DNA of 64,000 nucleotides from Agelas oroides (taxonomy: Eukaryota > Porifera > Demospongiae > Agelasida > Agelasidae), in the NCBI GenBank assembly GCA_949130485.1, contig OX422183.1, positions 1,106,001-1,170,000 of the forward strand, written 5' to 3'. Position numbers and translations under genes: made by a program. Of this stretch, positions 58,354 to 64,000 are shown in pieces (the first letter of the stretch is position 1; each line of letters begins with the position of its first letter). The notes beneath the pieces were generated by a model. The model saw only the letters and a list, made by a program, of their open reading frames with translations, was not told the DNA's origin and ran no database searches.

Positions 58354-60300
58354 CTAAGCAATGTCATTGTCAGAAGCTTCAATATTGCTGTGTGATCTCT
58401 CTACTCCAGACTTGTCAGATCTCGTGAGATTATCCTGGCCTTTGTCTTGCTCTGCACCTGAATCTTCCTCCTCTGTCGACACACTGCTGATGCTCGACTG
58501 CTTTTTTATTTGGACTTTGTTTTTCTGTGTGGAATCCTCGCTAAGGAATTTTCTTTTGACCACCCATGACATCACGGAGAGCACAACTGGTGGAAGAAGG
58601 GAGAAAATTATTCCCCTAGTACTACCAATGCTTGTTCCTCCTGGTAGCAGGTAAAAGTAAAATGTACCTACAGCAGTTGTTAAAGCGACAAGTATTAAGC
58701 ACCGTGAAAAGTGGCCACAATCTCTTCCAAATTTACAAGTTTTTGCGTAACACTGATTTCCTAATTGTAGTATGCACATGATGGTTGCTGCTATTGATGC
58801 AAAGGCTCCAACTGTAGCACACAGTAGTGAGATGGTTTGTAGTGGAGTGATAAGCATGGAAAATACACACAGGAAGACAGACCAATCCCAGCCAGATTTG
58901 TACAAACAGAAATGTGTTCCAGAGTAGGATGATCTGGAAAAGTCGGTGACATTTGCTGCTGCGGCACCAACTTGCTGTGAACAGGGCAGTTTTCTTGTGG
59001 GCTTTAATGGCTACCAGTAGTTCTGTGATAATTGCAATAAACATAACCAACATCTTGGCAGTGAAGGCTGTGAGCTCATCTTTGTAGATGGTTGAGTTGT
59101 GAGAAGGAATGCAGTGTGCTTCTGAGGTGCCATTGCATTTAGCCAAATGAATGGGAGGAATATCATTGTCCATGTACATCACAACCGTAGCTATGAAGTA
59201 CAAGAGATTAAATACCAGCATTGTTATTTCAGCTACAAGGTAGATGCATGATGCTTGTTGAGATTTGTCATTTAAGATTTCATAAAATCTGTAGTACCAA
59301 CTCACTCCATGTGTTATGGTAGTGTGCAGTACAATCAAGTTCAGTAAAATAAAGATGGCAAGGAGTATTTTCCGAATGACAGACCTGATAGCTTCATCTT
59401 CGCAACAGGTTTCCGCATTATAGTAGCTGTACCATCTGGCTATGTAACCTTGGTCTTCCTGGCTCCAAGTGGCGGGTACTCCTTGAGCCTTTGCATAGGC
59501 CTTGCTCTGCATATCAAGAACAACAGTCAAAAAATTAATTAACCTTGCTGAATTGTATGGGTCATAGTAGCCTCATTCTAATGCAGCTAAGTTTTTGCCA
59601 TCCTAGCTCAGTTGCAGTATTTGGGTGGGGGACGTGGAACAAAACTAATGATTTTGTGTAGTTCATGAATATTTGGGGGAATGGGTGCACTCACCCATGT
59701 TAAAAGTAGCACTGTGACCTGTGTCAGGTCATCCTCTGATGGTGTGCATGGAAATACATCAGGACTGATGTCAAATGCAGAAAAAACGTGGTGTGTACTG
59801 CGCATGCTACCACCTACAAATCTAGAATAGACTGTAGTAGTGAACACTGGATCAAACACAAGCAACTGTTCAACTGCAATCATGTTCAGTGCAGGTGATC
59901 TGCTCCAGCGAAAGTTCTTGCATCGTGTCTCAGTGGCTGTTTGGTTGTTGCTGTCAAGACTGTTGCATGCTGGTGGAGGCTTTGTTTCATTAGGTATCCA
60001 GCAAACTCTTATTAGCACAACATTTACACACTCAGTTTCCAAAATGTGTGGAGTCAGTGGTGGAAAGAATGCTTGCCTCATTAGATAGAGAGTCTCAGTG
60101 TCATTGATCAGAATGCTCTCCAGCTTCTTGTAGATGGGGTATATCCTCTTGTACACTGGGCAGCCAAATAGTCCAAGCTTGTAATCCAGCTCACAAGCTG
60201 TGTTGACAAAAGCCGTTACCCCAATGAAGAATGAACATGAAGCAGTACATGGCACTAGAGCTACCAACCATCTTCATGGTTGACAACAATCCTGTCACAT
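58354..60300 (-). pseudogene. Family E copy 2, broken
   Basis: The exon structure of copy 1 is kept: exon 1 ends at 59695 (ACATGG|GTGAGT) and exon 2 runs 59506-58354 after GATATGCAG. A one-base insertion near 58856 shifts the frame just before TM5 (CLPVCIFHAYHS... against CLPACIFLLITP...). Seven extra bases near 60219 and loss of the WGL codons near 60196 disturb the signal region, leaving no in-frame ATG for exon 1. The rest is about 95% identical to copy 1, so the lesions are young or are assembly errors. The region of the start codon has expanded into a minisatellite at 60255-60645. Confidence 0.8.
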
Positions 60301-60645
60301 GCTATAGCTACCAACCATCTTCCTGGTTGACAACAATCCTGTCATATGCTATAGCTACCAACCATCTTCATGGTTGACAACAATCCTGTCATATGCTATA
60401 GCTACCTACTATCTTCATGGTTGACAACAATCCTGTCATATGCTATAGCTACCTACTATCTTCATGGTTGACAACAATCCTGTCATATGCTATAGCTACC
60501 TACTATCTTCATGGTTGACAACAATCCTGTCATATGCTATAGCTACCAACCATCTTCATGGTTGACAACAATCCTGTCATATGCTATAGCTACCTACTAT
60601 CTTCATGGTTGACAACAATCCTGTCATATGCTATACATTTAGGGT
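60255..60645. repeat. 47-bp minisatellite, eight units, covering the family E start codon
   Basis: CTACC.ACTATCTTCATGGTTGACAACAATCCTGTCATATGCTATAG-type units repeat; the TTGACAACAATCC landmark recurs every 47 bp (60280 to about 60609). Copy 1 has a single unit at about 47118-47165, and that unit contains its two candidate start codons. Because 47 is not a multiple of three, each added unit shifts the frame. Confidence 0.95.
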
Positions 60646-60950
60646 TTCGTTCCTTTTATAGTATCCACAAACACTGAATAGTTAGTTTTATGATGCACTG
60701 TCAAAGCCCCAAGTAAAAATTTCCCTTCACTCTGGATTCACTGAGCAATTCCCCCTTGTTCACTGAATTTCCCCAGAAACATTTCGAGTTTTATCTACTA
60801 TTGTATAGTCACTGGAATATTGTTGGTTTCGTAAATGCACTGTCAAAGTCTGAACTGAAGAAAAAACCTTTGCCTTCACTAAACAATTTCCTTGGTTCAT
60901 TGAAACTGTTTCTGGTGACTTTAGAAAACATTTGGACTGATAAACCTCTA

Positions 60951-61235
60951 CTATTGTAAACTCACTGATTGGAAACTTTTCTCTGCAGGTGGGGTTTCTA
61001 CAATTGGCTGGTGATTCACTCTTTGCACAATCAGATGGCTAACAGTGTACGTATCTTGATAAAGGTCATGCCAGGGAGAAGGTAGCACAACTGCTGATGA
61101 TGGTGGTGCTACAGAAGATCCCTTGCAGTCTGTTAGGAGCTTGCTCATAGTCATCCTAGTTCTTTCTTCTGCAGAACTGTGCCCTGCAATATTCAGCAAT
61201 GCTGGACAAAGCCTCCACACCAAAGTAAGCTTCAC
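60951..61235 (-). other. Possible coding fragment, unknown
   Basis: A 94-codon minus-strand frame with balanced composition (GHSSAEERTRMTMSKLLTDC, YTVSHLIVQRVNHQPIVE). It has no known domain and no clear splice partners. It could be an exon scrap from a lost gene or chance. Confidence 0.2.
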
Positions 61236-61399
61236 ACCACGTTTAATGTACCATTGTTTATTTTACTGCTCACTGATATAATTGGCTGCACCCTTCATCT
61301 AGTCAGCAATACACTAGAGCTACACCAGCAGTTGTTGGCAACTCAAACCTCATGCATGCTTGATCAAGCCTTTGTGGCCTGAGTGTAGCTTGTAGACAT

Positions 61400-61925
61400 T
61401 CAACCAAAACTCTATACAGGCAGCGACCAAACCTAAGTGAAATTTTGGTTTTAGTTCTATCATCCAGATCTTCAGAAAATCAACTTTGTATACCCCCATA
61501 ACAAAGTACATGAAGGAAATGATAGAAGCTAGCAGCACTGTAAAATAGTAAAGGCCAGTCAGTGGCTGATTGTACTTACATTAGTAAATATGCAACAAAC
61601 AGTTTCTCTAGCTAAATATCTTGGTCAGTCTCTTCAATACTGGTGTAAAGTTCACAAGAGGTCATCCAGGCGTGTGTTCCACGTCTGAATCCTGCGATCT
61701 TCCTCCTCTGTTGACACACTATATATGCTCAACTGCTTTTCAACCAGAAAGTGCAATAGATGAAAGGAGGGAGAAGATTAGTACTCAGATGTACTTCTTG
61801 TGGTAGGAGGCTGAAGTACAAAGTACCTAGTACAAAATTGAAGCTAGAGCGACAGTTAGAGCAACAAGAATTATAAGTACCATGCATGAAAAGTAGCCAC
61901 ACTCTTCCAAAACTGCTAGCTCTGA
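61400..61925 (-). pseudogene. Family E copy 3, fragments
   Basis: From about 61690 to 61920 the minus strand matches the TM6-to-tail part of family E. CCTCTGTTGACACACTATAT parallels CCTCTGTCGACACACTGCTG, and CAACAAGAATTATAAGTACC parallels CGACAAGTATTAAGCATCGT. All of it is in broken frames. To its left (61400-61550) a hydrophobic minus-strand segment (LLASIISFMYFVMGVYKVDF) may be a related TM piece. The right side is cut by the transposon at 61929-62454. Confidence 0.65.
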
Positions 61926-61928
61926 CAT

Positions 61929-62454
61929 GGCCGTCTACAATCACTGGACTGGACTAGTGGACTGGACTGGTGGACTGACACTAAAAATCATTTTTGTTGT
62001 TTCTAACAAGCCTGTGTAGGGCTGCATAATGCATTATGTTAACCCATTGTATTGAATGAATTGCTCACTCATATATTGAGCATTACATAGCCTCGTTCCC
62101 AGGCACTTGCTCAAAAAATCGGATTTTTTTTAGTGAGTGCCTGGGAACGAGGCTAGAGCATTATAGTGTAGCTGTAGTATGCTAATATGGTGTAATGATG
62201 ACCGCTTTCACTGAAGTCAGGTTGTTAGCACTATATGACATATGAGATGAGAAATCCATTACATGGTACACCTTCACTAACACTGAAGGCCTAGTAAATT
62301 ATTTGCTCCAGGACCACAGTATAGCTACAGAGAAGGCTGCAGGGTTCCACACAACTCCATAGGTGAGCGAGTCTCGAGAAAGCGTAAAATTTTTTTAGTG
62401 TACGTCAGTCCACAAGTCCAGTCCACTAGTCCAGTCCAGTGATTCTAGACAGCC
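61929..62454. mobile_element. TIR element with GGACT-rich ends and a central hairpin
   Basis: GTCTACAATCACTGGACTGG then ACTAGTGGACTGGACT at the left is mirrored by AGTCCAGTCCACTAGTCCAG then TCCAGTGATTCTAGAC at the right, about 50 bp of inverted repeat. No transposase. Its ends resemble in style, but not in exact sequence, those of the element at 14252-15482. It separates the family E scrap from the TRIM gene to the right. Confidence 0.75.
62088..62155. repeat. Near-perfect 68-bp hairpin
   Basis: TAGCCTCGTTCCCAGGCACT and its exact reverse complement AGTGCCTGGGAACGAGGCTA flank a short loop rich in A and T. Related AGCCTCGTTC/GAACGAGG motifs occur near 27742 and 28000-28020. It is likely a very small foldback transposon inside the larger element. 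Confidence 0.85.
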
Positions 62455-62560
62455 CTCTGACATGATGCTTTAATTTTTTTTGCCCATGTGGGCTCTATAT
62501 ACAACTTTATACTGAACAGCTTCATTTTAAAGCAAATGTCTCTTGTACAACAATAAATAA

Positions 62561-64000
62561 TTACATGATGTAAACTTTGCTTGTATAATAGTCACTCACA
62601 TATACAAATCCATCATCATCAATTACAATACCTGAAGGATTACTAAACTGACCAAAGGAGGTCACAAACTCTCCACCTGTCTTAGACACCGACACACAGT
62701 TGTTGTTATTGTCACATACATAAACCAACTGATCAGGACCAACACAGATGCCACAAGGGCAGTCTAGTTGTTTGGAAGCAGCGCCTTTCTTCTTACTGAA
62801 AGTTGACAAAAACTGTTCGAAACGTTCAAGAACCTTCACATGGCATTTTTTAGTATCAGTCATATACAAATTTCCCGCCCTGTCCTGGGCAATGTCATTA
62901 GGTTCATTGAACTGACCATCTCCATCACCATAGCAACCAAAACTGTTCATGTACTCCAACTCTGTGTTCAGTATTTGAACTCTGTGGTTCCCAGAATCAC
63001 ACACGTACAGTGTGTCATTGAAGATCTTGATTAAACTGAGCTCATTGAACTCTCCTGGTCGTGTGCCTTTTCGTCCGACTACTTTCATGAGCTTTCCTTC
63101 CTTGCTGAACTTGAAGAGTGAGGAGTTGTTCATGTCAGAAACATAGATATTGCCATCTTTGTCCACAGCTACTCCAGTAGGGCGTGAAAACTTCTCACAC
63201 GTGATTGTTTGTACCTTCTTGTTATCTCGATCAAACATTGACACCTTTTTCCCATCCAACTCAGCTACAATCAACTGCTGCTTACTGTTGAATGACAGCC
63301 CCCCTGGTTTGTCTACTCCTTTCACCACCCAGACTGGCTCACCTAGCTGGGAGGGGTGGATCTTTGCAAACACTTGAAATGGACTGCCAGCAATTTGGGT
63401 GCCATTCACCCTAACAATCAGGGAATGTCTTCCACGAACCTCTGGAGTGTACATGACCTCATAAACTCCTCTCCCTTTTGAAATGACTCTGGCATGAATA
63501 ATAGAATCATTCACAACTGATTTTAACTCCACCTTGACCACTTGCTTTTCTCCACAGAGCTGGCCGTTTTGGTACACAGTGTGGACTGTGAACTGGGCTG
63601 ACTTGTCGACTTCAGTAGCTTTTGTCCCAGACCCCTCTACTGTACACTTTGTGGGATCTGCAAGCAAGACTATTACCTCAGCATTCGTTTGACAGAGGTC
63701 AGAGATACCTTCAGCACAGGCCACTCTAACACCAACATTTGCCACCTCTGCTGGCATGAGATCAATGTGCTCATGCTTTGCACACTGCTCTTGGATTTGC
63801 TCTTCAATGCGCTGCTGCAATGACATGAATTCTTCATCAGTTGCATTTTCAACACTGCGCTCTACAAACTCTATCAAACCTTGGATCTCGCTGGTGGCCA
63901 GTGCAAAACCCTTCTTCTGTGCTCCCAGGTTGTCCAGCTTTTGCTGCTTCAATTCAGACGCTCTGTCCAGCAGTTGTTTCTCCTGCTTTTGTAAGATTTC
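62561..64000 (-). CDS. TRIM-NHL protein, C-terminal 480 residues, runs off the window
   Basis: An open frame from the window edge to TAA at 62561. It enters within the coiled coil (EILQKQEKQLLDRASELK), continues through the conserved hinge (VACAEGISDLCQTNAEV) and the filamin-type repeat (YTPEVRGRHSLIVRVNG, AGSPFQVF), then NHL blades (RPTGVAVDKDGNIYVSD, EPNDIAQDRAGNLYMTD, DDDGFVYVSDYY). No lesion is visible in this part. RING and B-boxes should lie beyond the right edge. It is a paralogue of the gene at 39217-41439 on the same strand. The NHL blades differ most between the two, for example KKCHVKVLERFEQFLSTF here against KSNRVQVFDCKGQFLSTF. The first ATG-like codon inside the window is not a true start. 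Confidence 0.93.
   Translation of the reverse strand, partial: EILQKQEKQLLDRASELKQQKLDNLGAQKKGFALATSEIQGLIEFVERSVENATDEEFMSLQQRIEEQIQEQCAKHEHIDLMPAEVANVGVRVACAEGISDLCQTNAEVIVLLADPTKCTVEGSGTKATEVDKSAQFTVHTVYQNGQLCGEKQVVKVELKSVVNDSIIHARVISKGRGVYEVMYTPEVRGRHSLIVRVNGTQIAGSPFQVFAKIHPSQLGEPVWVVKGVDKPGGLSFNSKQQLIVAELDGKKVSMFDRDNKKVQTITCEKFSRPTGVAVDKDGNIYVSDMNNSSLFKFSKEGKLMKVVGRKGTRPGEFNELSLIKIFNDTLYVCDSGNHRVQILNTELEYMNSFGCYGDGDGQFNEPNDIAQDRAGNLYMTDTKKCHVKVLERFEQFLSTFSKKKGAASKQLDCPCGICVGPDQLVYVCDNNNNCVSVSKTGGEFVTSFGQFSNPSGIVIDDDGFVYVSDYYTSKVYIM

Overview
The window looks like animal DNA, most likely from a demosponge with an Amphimedon-like genome. This is inferred from the gene families: Roc-COR proteins with death domains, RING/B-box/filamin/NHL (TRIM-type) proteins in tandem, and large multi-pass membrane proteins with cysteine-rich ectodomains. 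Short phase-consistent introns and a very dense load of small terminal-inverted-repeat (TIR) transposons fit. No bacterial operons, rRNA, tRNA or CRISPR array were seen.

Layout. (1) 1-12980 is one satellite array of about 331-bp monomers, roughly 37 copies, broken once by a 664-bp hAT-like insertion. (2) 12980-19836 holds no gene I can support. It contains small TIR elements, one nested inside another, a 24-bp minisatellite and diverged repeats. (3) 19837-25395 (+) is a six-exon Roc-COR GTPase gene with two death-fold exons at its 3' end. Its first exon or exons were not found, and three small transposons sit in its introns. (4) 25396-31200 is repeat-rich: a ~3.65-kb TIR element without transposase, an 847-bp hAT-type element nested inside it, a LINE endonuclease scrap and a CA microsatellite. 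(5) 31200-44450 (-) holds TRIM-NHL genes. One is intact (39217-41439). One is ruined by a P-type DNA transposon in its RING domain plus two frameshifts. Smaller scraps surround them, with a decayed Ulp1-like protease remnant on the + strand. (6) 44470-60970 is a cluster of two membrane-protein families. Family E is a two-exon, 7TM-like protein on the - strand, with one intact copy and one broken copy in a 3-kb segmental duplication. Family D is a single-exon protein of about 690 aa with a signal peptide and about ten TM segments on the + strand, with two near-identical copies and one decayed copy. (7) 62561-64000 (-) is the 3' part of another intact TRIM-NHL gene that runs off the window.

How the genes may work together is inference. 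Roc-COR-death proteins act as intracellular signalling switches in innate immunity and cell death in other animals. TRIM-NHL proteins are usually E3 ubiquitin ligases. D and E look like surface receptors or channels. All three duplicated families show birth-and-death evolution (near-identical tandem copies beside pseudogenes), as expected for recognition or defence loci. Nothing in the sequence proves a shared pathway.

The most notable observations are: the P-type element with a clean 8-bp target duplication in a RING exon, whose transposase meets a second convergent coding region; the Roc-COR-death gene with a GC-AG intron; the D/E clusters; and a minisatellite that amplified the start-codon region of one E copy.
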